Shown here: positions 43,517 through 51,174 of the stretch, piece after piece
How positions within the stretch are numbered: the first letter of the stretch is position 1
Layout of the letters: every line of letters starts with the position of its first letter
Assembly (NCBI RefSeq): GCF_014640255.1
Contig: NZ_BMGP01000001.1
Location: 496,001-560,000 of the forward strand
Reading direction: 5' to 3'
Length of the DNA stretch: 64,000 nucleotides
From: Subtercola lobariae
GTDB lineage: Bacteria; Actinomycetota; Actinomycetes; Actinomycetales; Microbacteriaceae
Program-made: the position numbers and the translations under genes
Notes under the pieces: model-generated
Databases searched by the model: none
Told to the model about the DNA's origin: nothing
What the model saw: only the letters and a program-made list of their open reading frames with translations

Positions 43517-44992
43517 CTAGTAGAGCGCCCACTGGTAGTCATCGACGTCGAACGGCTGGGCGAAGGAGTAGACGGCATAACCGTCGACCTCGGTACGCTC
43601 AGATCCCGTCAGCTCGGGCAGTTTCGACTGGAGCATCGTGTCGTTGACGTTGCCCGCTTCGACGATCACGTAGACGCGCGGCTGCGCCGACGCTTTGATC
43701 TCGTAGGGTTCGTAGCGCCGAACGGCAGACACCGCGGCGACCTCGGCGGCCTCGTTCGTCTCGGCGCTCACGGCATACGAGATCCAGTAGTCGCCCCAGG
43801 CGGCCGTGATGTGGTTCTCTTCGAGGTAGTCGCCGAGCCCGGCGATGTCACCGACGATGTAGCGCGAGCTCGTGTCGACCGCGAGATTCGGATAGATGAG
43901 GGTGGTCTGTACGACGGTGAGCAGCGCCGCCACAATCATCGCGACCGCGCCGAGAAACCGCACTCTGGTGACGATCCAGGCGACGGCGATCGCGAAGGTC
44001 GGCATCACGAACACCGCGTAGCGCACGTCATAGCGTGAGAGAAGCACCCCTGCGCCGATCGAGACGATGATGACGACGAGCACCGAGCCGATCACCAGCA
44101 CCGCCAGCCAGGCGCTACGACGACGTATCGCGAGCAGCGTGAGCATACCCAGCAGCGCGGCGCAGACGAGCGCGACCACCACTCGACCGGCGGTGTCGTA
44201 GGTGCTGAGCACCGCAGGCATCAGCTGGGTGAAGAACGTCGCGACGCTCAGCGGGTTCGGCCGGGTGCTTTTCGGTGTGACGGTGTCGAGCGACGCGAAG
44301 AGCTGGATGATCCAGGGCAGAGCGCCCACGACGATGGCTGCGGCACCCAGCGCTAGATTGCGCCACGATCGTTGGCGCACAATCAGTACGACGACTGCCG
44401 GCGCCGCGATCATGGCGCCCATCGGCGACTGCCAGAAGGCCAGGCCCGTCAGAAGGCCCACCACAATCCATTGCAGCGCGGGGCGTCGAAAGCCGGTGCT
44501 GAGGGCGGCCGCCACCGCGCCCAGAGAGAGCGCGAGGCTCGGCCCGTAGAATCCAGACTCGCTGATCGAGATCTTCAGCATGTAATACCCCGAGAACCAG
44601 AACAGAATCCCGGCGACGAGCCCCGTCATTCGGTCGAATGCGCGGGTACCGATGTACCGGATGATCACCGCTACCACCGCGAAGATCAGCGTGCTGACGA
44701 CCGAGAGCACTTCGATGTGCTGCCCGAAGACCAGCATCGCGGCTCCGGCGACGAGCTGCAGCAGTGTGCCGCCGTAGCTCTGCCCCCAGAAGAACCACGA
44801 GAGTTCGCCTTCTGAGATGTGCTTCGTCTGCAGATAGACGACCGCGTTGTCAGAGTCGACCACGAACGCCGGGGTGAAGACCAGGTAGATGCGCAGCGCT
44901 ACTCCGGCAAGCAGGAGAACCCAGAAGAGTATCGACGTCAGGCGCAGATCGATGCGAAAGAGTCTCGAGGGGCGGGCGACTTCGGTGCTCAT
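43517..44992 (-). CDS. GT-C (ArnT/GT39/GT83-like) integral membrane glycosyltransferase
   Basis: The 491-residue protein has about 11 membrane helices. The first extracytoplasmic loop contains FVVDSDNAVVYLQTKHISEGE, read as VVDSDNAVVYLQ, in which the Asp residues are at the position of the catalytic acidic pair of GT-C enzymes; WFFWGQSYGGTLLQ follows. The C-terminal 90 residues are soluble. Such enzymes take a sugar from a polyprenyl phosphate outside the membrane. The start ATG at 44992 overlaps the GT2 stop (ATGA). L2 begins 28 bp after its stop. A matching GtrA/GtrB partner is not in this operon. Confidence 0.75.
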   Translation of the reverse strand: MSTEVARPSRLFRIDLRLTSILFWVLLLAGVALRIYLVFTPAFVVDSDNAVVYLQTKHISEGELSWFFWGQSYGGTLLQLVAGAAMLVFGQHIEVLSVVSTLIFAVVAVIIRYIGTRAFDRMTGLVAGILFWFSGYYMLKISISESGFYGPSLALSLGAVAAALSTGFRRPALQWIVVGLLTGLAFWQSPMGAMIAAPAVVVLIVRQRSWRNLALGAAAIVVGALPWIIQLFASLDTVTPKSTRPNPLSVATFFTQLMPAVLSTYDTAGRVVVALVCAALLGMLTLLAIRRRSAWLAVLVIGSVLVVIIVSIGAGVLLSRYDVRYAVFVMPTFAIAVAWIVTRVRFLGAVAMIVAALLTVVQTTLIYPNLAVDTSSRYIVGDIAGLGDYLEENHITAAWGDYWISYAVSAETNEAAEVAAVSAVRRYEPYEIKASAQPRVYVIVEAGNVNDTMLQSKLPELTGSERTEVDGYAVYSFAQPFDVDDYQWALY

Positions 44993-45870
44993 GCTCGTCT
45001 CGTTGTCAGTGCCGCGCGGGCTGCCAGGCCGCCGCGCAGAACGAGGCGAATCGGCAGCTGATACCAACGATGGTAACGCTTCGCCAAATACAGATAGGCG
45101 CTTCGATGGTGGGCGCGCAGCATGGCCGCTGAATGTGCGCGAGTGGATGTTCCGCCGGCGTGATGCACCGAAGCGGTGGGCGCGTAGAGCACCCGCCAGC
45201 CGGCGTTGCCGATGCGCTCGCCGAGATCGACATCTTCGAAATACATGAAGAAGCGATCGTCGAACCCCGAGACCGCATCGAAAGCCGATCGCCGGATCAT
45301 CATGCAGGCCCCCGAGAGCCAGCCCGATTCGATCGTCTCAGAATCGGTCGATCGCGATTTGTCTGCTCGAAGATAGCGCTTCGACCAGCGGTTGCCCGGA
45401 ACCAGCCGATGCAGCAGCGCATGCCCGGCGCCCACCGTGAGCGAGGGCAGATCTCGTGCCGACGGGTAGATGCTGCCGTCGTCGTTCAGAATGCGTGGCC
45501 CGACGATTCCGAATCGATCGTCGCTCGAGCCTACGGCGAGCAACTCGTCGATACTCGCTGGGTTGAATGTCACATCGGGGTTGGTGACGAGAATCCAGTC
45601 AATTTCGGGTGCGAGCTGACGCGCCGCGAGATTGATGGCACCGCCGTAGCCGAGGTTCGTCGGCGCAGAAATGATGTCGGCCGACGGGAACAGAGCGGCG
45701 ATCTCGCCCAGCTCATCGTCGCGCGCGTTGTTGACGACCACAAGCCGCGGCTGAACGGTGGCCGCTCGAGCGACCGAGCTCAGGCATGTCGTGACGTCGT
45801 CGGCCGAGTGGTAGCTCACGGTGACCAGTGCCACCCGACTAGCCGCGGCGCCCGGGTCAGGGGTCGTCAT
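44989..45870 (-). CDS. Family 2 glycosyltransferase, rhamnosyltransferase (WbbL)-like
   Basis: The 293-residue protein has VALVTVSYHSADDV, VVVNNARDDE, TNLGYGGAINLAARQ, and LVTNPDVTFNP as the metal site at about 100-110. SGWLSGACMMIRRSAFDAV, FDDRFFMYFEDVDLGERI and SVHHAGGTSTRAH follow. This is the same layout as the GT2 at 2442 and as WbbL, the dTDP-rhamnosyltransferase that links wall polymers in mycobacteria. The ATG at 45870 overlaps the upstream GT4 stop. The donor may be dTDP-L-rhamnose or a GDP-6-deoxyhexose from the two gmd-type genes in the same operon. Confidence 0.82.
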   Translation of the reverse strand: MTTPDPGAAASRVALVTVSYHSADDVTTCLSSVARAATVQPRLVVVNNARDDELGEIAALFPSADIISAPTNLGYGGAINLAARQLAPEIDWILVTNPDVTFNPASIDELLAVGSSDDRFGIVGPRILNDDGSIYPSARDLPSLTVGAGHALLHRLVPGNRWSKRYLRADKSRSTDSETIESGWLSGACMMIRRSAFDAVSGFDDRFFMYFEDVDLGERIGNAGWRVLYAPTASVHHAGGTSTRAHSAAMLRAHHRSAYLYLAKRYHRWYQLPIRLVLRGGLAARAALTTRRA

Positions 45871-47066
45871 GGCCGGCTCCGTCCTCTTCGTCGGGCGGGT
45901 GGATGCACGGCGAACCGGTAGGCGTCGAGGTGCCGTTTCGCGCATGCCTCCCACGTGAAGCCGCGGGCCCGCACGAGACCGGCAGCGTTGAGTTTCGACC
46001 GTTCGGCTTCGTCGGCCAGAAGTGAACCGAGCGCTTTGCCGATGCTCCGTGCATCTACCTCGCAATACGCCACGGCGTCACCGCCGACTTCAGGCAGCGA
46101 GAGCCGGCGGGTTGTGAGCACGGGGCTGCCGCACGCCATCGCCTCGAGCACGGGCAGGCCGAATCCTTCGCCGAGACTCGGGTAGGCGGTCACCACGGCG
46201 CCGCCCAGCAGTGCACGGAGGTGCTCGAGCGGCAGATAGCCCAGCAGCCGAACATCCGAACCTGCAGCGCGCGCTTCGCTCACGGCCTCGCCGGCCGTCG
46301 CATCCCAGCCGGCGCCACCGGCCAGCAGCAGAGCGGGGCGCTCAGAAGGCTCGAGAGACGCGACGGCGCTCGCGTATCCGTGCACCAGCGCCGACACGTT
46401 CTTGCGCGGTTCGAGAGTGCCGAGAAATGCTATCCATCCTGCCGCGGGAGCCGGCTGAAGACTCTGGCGAAAGGCCTCGATCTCGCCGACGGTGGGCCGG
46501 CGGAAGACGCTCTCGTCGTAGCCGAGCGGAGCCACGAAGACGCGGCCCGCTGCTGCCTTCGTGATGCGAACGTACTCGGCCGCGGTGGCTGCGCTCGGAG
46601 TGACGACCGTTACCCGAAACGCCTTGGCCGCCCGAATCCAGGTGCGAAAGAAAACCGCCTTGAGAGGCGTGTGAAGCTCGGGGCTGGAGAAGAAGGTGAG
46701 GTCGTGAACGGTCACGACGCGGCGAACCCTGCTGAGAATCGGAAACGTGTAGTGCGGCGAATGCACGACGCTTGCCCGATAGCGGCGGGCAAGGGCGGGC
46801 AGCCCGAGCTGTTCCCAGATCATCCGGCCGAGCGTGCTCGCGGCCCATGAGGGCACAGCGACCGGTGTGCTCGAGCCTGCGCCGGTGAAAAAGTCGAGGT
46901 CGCGCGGCTGACAGGCCACCACCACAGTGACGTCGCCCTGCGCGAGGCGAGGCACGACGTTCTCGACGTATCGACCCACGCCGCCGCGGTCGGCGGGAAT
47001 GGCACTTGCATCGACGAGCACCGTCAACCCGGTCTTCGCATTCGCCGTTCTCGGGCGGCTATTCAT
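45867..47066 (-). CDS. Glycosyltransferase family 4
   Basis: The 399-residue GT-B protein has LTVLVDASAIPADRGGVGRYV at the start, read as VLVDASAIP and GGVGRYVENV. RVVTVHDLTFFSSPELH and VVTPSAATAAEYVRI follow, then FLGTLEPRKNVSALVHGYA at the start of the second fold and EX7E EGFGLPVLE. It resembles the GT4 at 22066 and mannosyl- or rhamnosyltransferases. It overlaps the second gmd-like gene by 8 bp, so GDP-mannose or a GDP-6-deoxy sugar is a natural donor candidate. No signal or membrane segment is present. Confidence 0.85.
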   Translation of the reverse strand: MNSRPRTANAKTGLTVLVDASAIPADRGGVGRYVENVVPRLAQGDVTVVVACQPRDLDFFTGAGSSTPVAVPSWAASTLGRMIWEQLGLPALARRYRASVVHSPHYTFPILSRVRRVVTVHDLTFFSSPELHTPLKAVFFRTWIRAAKAFRVTVVTPSAATAAEYVRITKAAAGRVFVAPLGYDESVFRRPTVGEIEAFRQSLQPAPAAGWIAFLGTLEPRKNVSALVHGYASAVASLEPSERPALLLAGGAGWDATAGEAVSEARAAGSDVRLLGYLPLEHLRALLGGAVVTAYPSLGEGFGLPVLEAMACGSPVLTTRRLSLPEVGGDAVAYCEVDARSIGKALGSLLADEAERSKLNAAGLVRARGFTWEACAKRHLDAYRFAVHPPARRRGRSRP

Positions 47067-48099
47067 CGACTGGGCGGCCAGAGCTCTGGGCGGCGTCGAT
47101 CAGGGCGAGATCGTTGTCTACCATGCGTTGCACGATCGCTTCGAACCCGACGGTGGGGCGCCAGCCCAGCACCTCGGCCGCCTTCGAGGCGTCGCCCCGC
47201 TGCTCCGAGGGGTCGACCGGGCGAACGAATTCGGGATTCTGCTTGACGAGCTTCGACCAGTCAGAGATGCCAACCCGCGAGAATGCGGCGTCGAGAAACT
47301 CGCCGATGGTGTGCGCGACCCCTGTCGCAATGACGAAATCGCCCGATTCGGGTGCGGCGGCAGCCAGGCGCATTGCCTGCACGTAGTCGGGCGCCCAGCC
47401 CCAGTCGCGTCGTGCGTCGAGATTGCCGAGTTCGATGGTCTCTTGCAGCCCGCGCTTGATGCGTGCGACTCCGGCGGTGATCTTTCGGGTGACGAAGGTC
47501 TCGGGTCGCCGTGGCGACTCGTGGTTGTACAGAATGCAGTTCGAAGCAGAAAGGCTGCGGCCCCGAAAGACGCCAACAGACAGGTGCGCGTACGCTTTCG
47601 ACGCGCCGTAAGGCGAGGTGGGCCGGATGCTCGTTTCTTCTGTCTGCGGAGAGTCGGCCGCCTGGCCGAAGATCTCTGCGCTCGACGCGTGCACGAGGTG
47701 CACCGGGCGCCCGACGGCTTCTTGCAGCGTATGAGCACTGTCGAGCAGTCGCACCACCACCTGGCCGTTCACTGCGCCGGTGAGCTGAGGGCTGCGCCAC
47801 GATTCGAACACCGAGCTGACCGCGGCGAGGCTGTAGATCTCGTTCGGTTGCAGGCGCGCGACCAAAAGCTCGAGCTCGCCGGGGGCGAGCAGATCGAGGG
47901 TGTGCAGGGTCAGTCCTTCGCGCCCACCGATCAGCGGAAGATTCTCTTCGATCGACGAACGTACGATGCCGTGTACCTCGTAGCCGTCGGCCAGCAGCGA
48001 ATCGGCGAGGTATGAGCCGTCTTGACCCGAGATGCCGGTGATCAACGCCGTTCGACCGGGCCGAGAGTCAGCAGCCTGAGCGGGGTGCGAATGGGCCAT
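47059..48099 (-). CDS. GDP-mannose 4,6-dehydratase-family protein (possible reductase or second GMD)
   Basis: The 346-residue extended SDR protein has ALITGISGQDGSYLADSLL, read as TGISGQDGSYL, the GMD-type dinucleotide motif. It also has SLAAVSSVFESW, HASSAEIFGQ, the catalytic YGASK, YNHESPRRPETFVTRKI, and LDARRDWGWAPDYVQAM. The family fits GMD, but a complete GMD (48103) directly precedes it with a 3-bp gap. No recognisable Fcl/GMER reductase is present, so this paralogue may reduce the GDP-4-keto-6-deoxymannose product (as Rmd does for D-rhamnose) or form a hetero-oligomer. The exact reaction is inferred. Confidence 0.75.
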   Translation of the reverse strand: MAHSHPAQAADSRPGRTALITGISGQDGSYLADSLLADGYEVHGIVRSSIEENLPLIGGREGLTLHTLDLLAPGELELLVARLQPNEIYSLAAVSSVFESWRSPQLTGAVNGQVVVRLLDSAHTLQEAVGRPVHLVHASSAEIFGQAADSPQTEETSIRPTSPYGASKAYAHLSVGVFRGRSLSASNCILYNHESPRRPETFVTRKITAGVARIKRGLQETIELGNLDARRDWGWAPDYVQAMRLAAAAPESGDFVIATGVAHTIGEFLDAAFSRVGISDWSKLVKQNPEFVRPVDPSEQRGDASKAAEVLGWRPTVGFEAIVQRMVDNDLALIDAAQSSGRPVDE

Positions 48100-48102
48100 C
48101 GG

Positions 48103-49089
48103 TCAGAGCCCGGCAAGGGCTTTTTGTTCGGCGATGTCGTTCTGCACCATCATGGTGACGAGCTCTTCGAAACCGACTTTCGGCGACCAGCCGAGCGCCT
48201 TGCTGGCCTTGGCGCTCGAGCCGATGAGCAGGTCGACCTCGGCGGGCCGCATGAACTCGGGGTTCTGCTCGACGTAGTTCTCCCAATCGGAGATTCCCGC
48301 CGCCTGGAACGCCTTCTCGAGCAGTTCGCGAATCGAGTGCGTCTCGCCCGTCGAGATGACGTAGTCGTCGGCCTCGTCTTGCTGCAGCATCAGCCACATG
48401 GCTTCGACGTAGTCGCCGGCGAAGCCCCAGTCACGACGTGCGTCGAGGTTGCCGAGCACGATCTTCTCCTGCAGCCCGAGCGAGATTCGGGCGACGGCCT
48501 GTGACACCTTGCGGGTCACGAATTCGGGCCCGCGGCGGGGTGATTCGTGGTTGAACAGCACACCCGAGGACGCGTGCATGCCGTACGACTCGCGATAGTT
48601 GATGGTCATGTAATGACCAAAGACCTTCGCCACGCCGTAGGGCGACCGAGGCCAGAGCAGGGTGTCTTCGTTTTGGGGCACCTGCTGCACCTTGCCGAAC
48701 ATCTCGCTTGACGAGGCCTGGTAGAACCGAACCTTGCGGGGGTTGTCGCCCGAGTAGAGGCGTACCGCCTCGAGTGCGTTCAGCACACCCTTCGCGGTAA
48801 CCTCTGTAGTGAGTGAGGCGTTCTCCCACGAATAGGCCACGAACGAGATCGCGCCCAGATTGTAGAACTCGTCAGGCTTCGCCGCCTCGAGGGCTCTGAT
48901 CAGGCTCGACAGATCGGTCAGGTCACCTGTGAGAATATGCACGCCCGGCAGGGTCTGCTCGACGAGGCCGCGCTTCGGGTTGTTCTGCCCGCGAATCAGG
49001 CCGTAAACCTCGTAGCCCTTCGAGAGCAGAAGCTCTCCCAGGTACAGACCGTCTTGGCCGGTGATTCCAGTGATAAAAGCGCGGGGCAT
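48103..49089 (-). CDS. gmd: GDP-mannose 4,6-dehydratase
   Basis: The 328-residue protein has RAFITGITGQDGLYLGELL, NLGAISFVAYSW, YQASSSEMFGKV, the catalytic YGVAK, LFNHESPRRGPEFVTRKV, and LDARRDWGFAGDYVEAM. It converts GDP-mannose to GDP-4-keto-6-deoxymannose, the precursor of D-rhamnose, L-fucose and other 6-deoxyhexoses. manA at 60971 can supply mannose-6-phosphate. It heads a seven-gene minus-strand operon and has a GAGGAATGT ribosome site. The gap to the divergent L3 gene is 123 bp. Confidence 0.88.
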   Translation of the reverse strand: MPRAFITGITGQDGLYLGELLLSKGYEVYGLIRGQNNPKRGLVEQTLPGVHILTGDLTDLSSLIRALEAAKPDEFYNLGAISFVAYSWENASLTTEVTAKGVLNALEAVRLYSGDNPRKVRFYQASSSEMFGKVQQVPQNEDTLLWPRSPYGVAKVFGHYMTINYRESYGMHASSGVLFNHESPRRGPEFVTRKVSQAVARISLGLQEKIVLGNLDARRDWGFAGDYVEAMWLMLQQDEADDYVISTGETHSIRELLEKAFQAAGISDWENYVEQNPEFMRPAEVDLLIGSSAKASKALGWSPKVGFEELVTMMVQNDIAEQKALAGL

Positions 49090-49176
49090 ACATTCCTCGT
49101 TGTTTGTGGGTGTGGGCTGCGTTGGTTGTGGCGCGGCCGCGACGACAGTCGACGTTTAATGAGACAGCCGATCAAC

Positions 49177-49182
49177 TAGTAT
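49177..49182 (+). promoter_or_regulatory. -10-like TAGTAT upstream of L3
   Basis: TAGTAT lies 30 bases before the L3 ATG; no good -35 was found. The same hexamer occurs before the ABC transporter (55233). Confidence 0.35.
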
Positions 49183-49212
49183 TCCATGATGCTCGAACCG
49201 AGGAGGGCTGAC

Positions 49213-51075
49213 ATGGCTGAGAGTCGCGCTCTGCAACACGATCCCGCACCGCTGTTGGCGCCGCTCACGGCTCGCCTGAATGTGATGGCGCCGTATTTTC
49301 TGGGCGAATCCGCACCGACCGTCGACGATTCCGGGGCCGGAGCGCTCGCCGGCCAGATCGCTCGCACTGCGTTCGCCGCGAGTGACCGATTCGACACGAA
49401 GCGCCGTGATCACCTCGTGTGGCTCATGATCGTGACCTTCACGGCGGTGTACCCCACGCAAGACGAGCACCGTGCGGTACGGCGAGCCCTCGGGCTCGCA
49501 CGAGAGGGAAGCGAACTCGACGCTCTGCTCGGTTCACTCGAGCCGATCATCCGGCGCTCATATCAACTGAACGACGAGCTCGAACCCGTGCGGGGTGGAG
49601 TGATCATCGATGCTGATTTCACAGGCCGCTCCGATCACAACACGGGAGTGCAGCGAGTGCTTCGAGAGACTGCCTCTCGCTGGGATCGTGATCATGAGCT
49701 CACTTTGGTCTGCTGGAATGACAGCGGTACCGGAATGCGGTACCTCGTGGGCCACGAGGTCTCCCGCGTCACCGACTGGGCCGCCCGCTCTGCGATGCCT
49801 GACAACGAACGGTTCGCGCGTGACAGGCTCAACGAAGACGCGCGGGTCGCCAGCAACCGCACCGTGGTGGTTCCGGTCAGATGCGTCATCGTCGAAGTCG
49901 AGGTGAGTCAGGTCGCGGTGGCTGCGCCGCTGGCCGCTCTGGCAGCAGTCTCGGGAAGCGATGTGGTCATGGTGGGCCACGACACGATTCCCGTCGTGAG
50001 CGCTGAAAGCCAGGAGACCGCTGAGATCGAACGGTTCGCCCGCTACCTCACGGTGGTGAAGAACGCCAGCCGCATCGCCGGGGTCAGCGCGTCTGCTGCT
50101 GCCGAATTCGCAGGTTTCGTTTCGGCGGTATCTGCACAGGGCATCACCGGCCCCGAGGTGCTCACCGTGCCGCTGGCCATGAATGCACCCGAGCGAAGCA
50201 GTGAGGAAGCCGGCGCAGTCAAGGCCCAGACGGCGGGCGCGGCGCCGCTCGTTCTTGTGGTGGGCAGCCAAGAGCCGCGAAAGAACCACGAATCCATTCT
50301 TTTCGCCGCGCAACAGCTCGCGTCGGCAGGTCATCGGTTTCGCCTGAGGTTCATCGGGGGCGGCAGCGCGGCGACGATGCATCACTTCGACGCGAAGGTT
50401 CGGCTGGCCAGACACGCCGGAGCCGATGTCGAGGTGCTGCGCGGTGCCAGCGACCGAGTGCTTCTCGAGTCATATGAAGAGGCGCGATTCACCATCTTCC
50501 CGTCGTTGCATGAAGGGTTCGGGCTGCCCGTGGCGGAGTCGCTGTCGTTGGGCACGCCGGTGATCACGTCTGATCACGGCAGCCTCGCTGAGGCCGCGGC
50601 CGGTGGCGGGTGCCTGACCGTCGATGCACGAGACGACGAAGCGCTGCGAGTGGCAATGCTCTCGCTGCTGACCGACGAAGACCTGTACCAGCGGCTTCGT
50701 ACCGAGGCGATCGAGCGGTCGTTCCGCAGCTGGAACGACTATGCCGCAGATCTCTGGCAGGGCCTCGTCGCGCCCTCGCGGGCCAGTGTGCTCGCCGGCA
50801 GCATCGAAGAGGCGACGGGTGTCCGGTCGCTCGCCGAAGCAGACAACACTGCTTCGGGTGCCGGCACGGCGGCTCAACACGTTCTCGAACAGTGGTGGGC
50901 AGACGCCACCGAGGAGGTGCGGCTGCAGGAGATTCGCCGAAACTCGCTGGTCGGCAAAGTGTCGCGCATTGTTCCGCTTGCCAAGTTTTTCGTCGTACGC
51001 TCGCGCGAAATGGGTGTTGTTCCCGCTTCGCAGGCCGCATATCGAATTGTTCGGCGGCGTATCGCTAAGGGGTGA
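49213..51075 (+). CDS. L3: long-form SGIQRVVRE-family GT4 with C-terminal extension
   Basis: The 620-residue protein starts at the ATG preceded by GAGGAGG at ideal spacing; an in-frame ATG at 49186 is less likely. It has a helical domain (HLVWLMIVTFTAVYPTQDE), IIDADFTGRSDH, TGVQRVLRE at 154-162 and LVCWNDSGTGMRYL. The C-terminal fold has VVGSQEPRKNHESILFAA and EX7E EGFGLPVAE. Unlike L1 and L2 it lacks SWRVTxPLR at the N-terminus and instead has about 100 extra C-terminal residues, with a helical end (NSLVGKVSRIVPLAKFF). It opens the plus-strand run that ends with the ABC transporter. Confidence 0.85.
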   Translation: MAESRALQHDPAPLLAPLTARLNVMAPYFLGESAPTVDDSGAGALAGQIARTAFAASDRFDTKRRDHLVWLMIVTFTAVYPTQDEHRAVRRALGLAREGSELDALLGSLEPIIRRSYQLNDELEPVRGGVIIDADFTGRSDHNTGVQRVLRETASRWDRDHELTLVCWNDSGTGMRYLVGHEVSRVTDWAARSAMPDNERFARDRLNEDARVASNRTVVVPVRCVIVEVEVSQVAVAAPLAALAAVSGSDVVMVGHDTIPVVSAESQETAEIERFARYLTVVKNASRIAGVSASAAAEFAGFVSAVSAQGITGPEVLTVPLAMNAPERSSEEAGAVKAQTAGAAPLVLVVGSQEPRKNHESILFAAQQLASAGHRFRLRFIGGGSAATMHHFDAKVRLARHAGADVEVLRGASDRVLLESYEEARFTIFPSLHEGFGLPVAESLSLGTPVITSDHGSLAEAAAGGGCLTVDARDDEALRVAMLSLLTDEDLYQRLRTEAIERSFRSWNDYAADLWQGLVAPSRASVLAGSIEEATGVRSLAEADNTASGAGTAAQHVLEQWWADATEEVRLQEIRRNSLVGKVSRIVPLAKFFVVRSREMGVVPASQAAYRIVRRRIAKG

Positions 51076-51174
51076 TTCTCGGTTTCGATTGCTAAACTCC
51101 CACCTCCGAGGGGATGCGCGCCGTGCTCCGCCCCGACATTGTTTCTGTCTGAGCTGTAGACCATGGGCTGAGGA

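Noticed and set aside
48103-49089. Assignment of gmd as a UDP-glucose 4-epimerase
   Set aside because: TGITGQDG, the SPRRGPEFVTRKV segment and ARRDWG are GMD-type motifs, not GalE.
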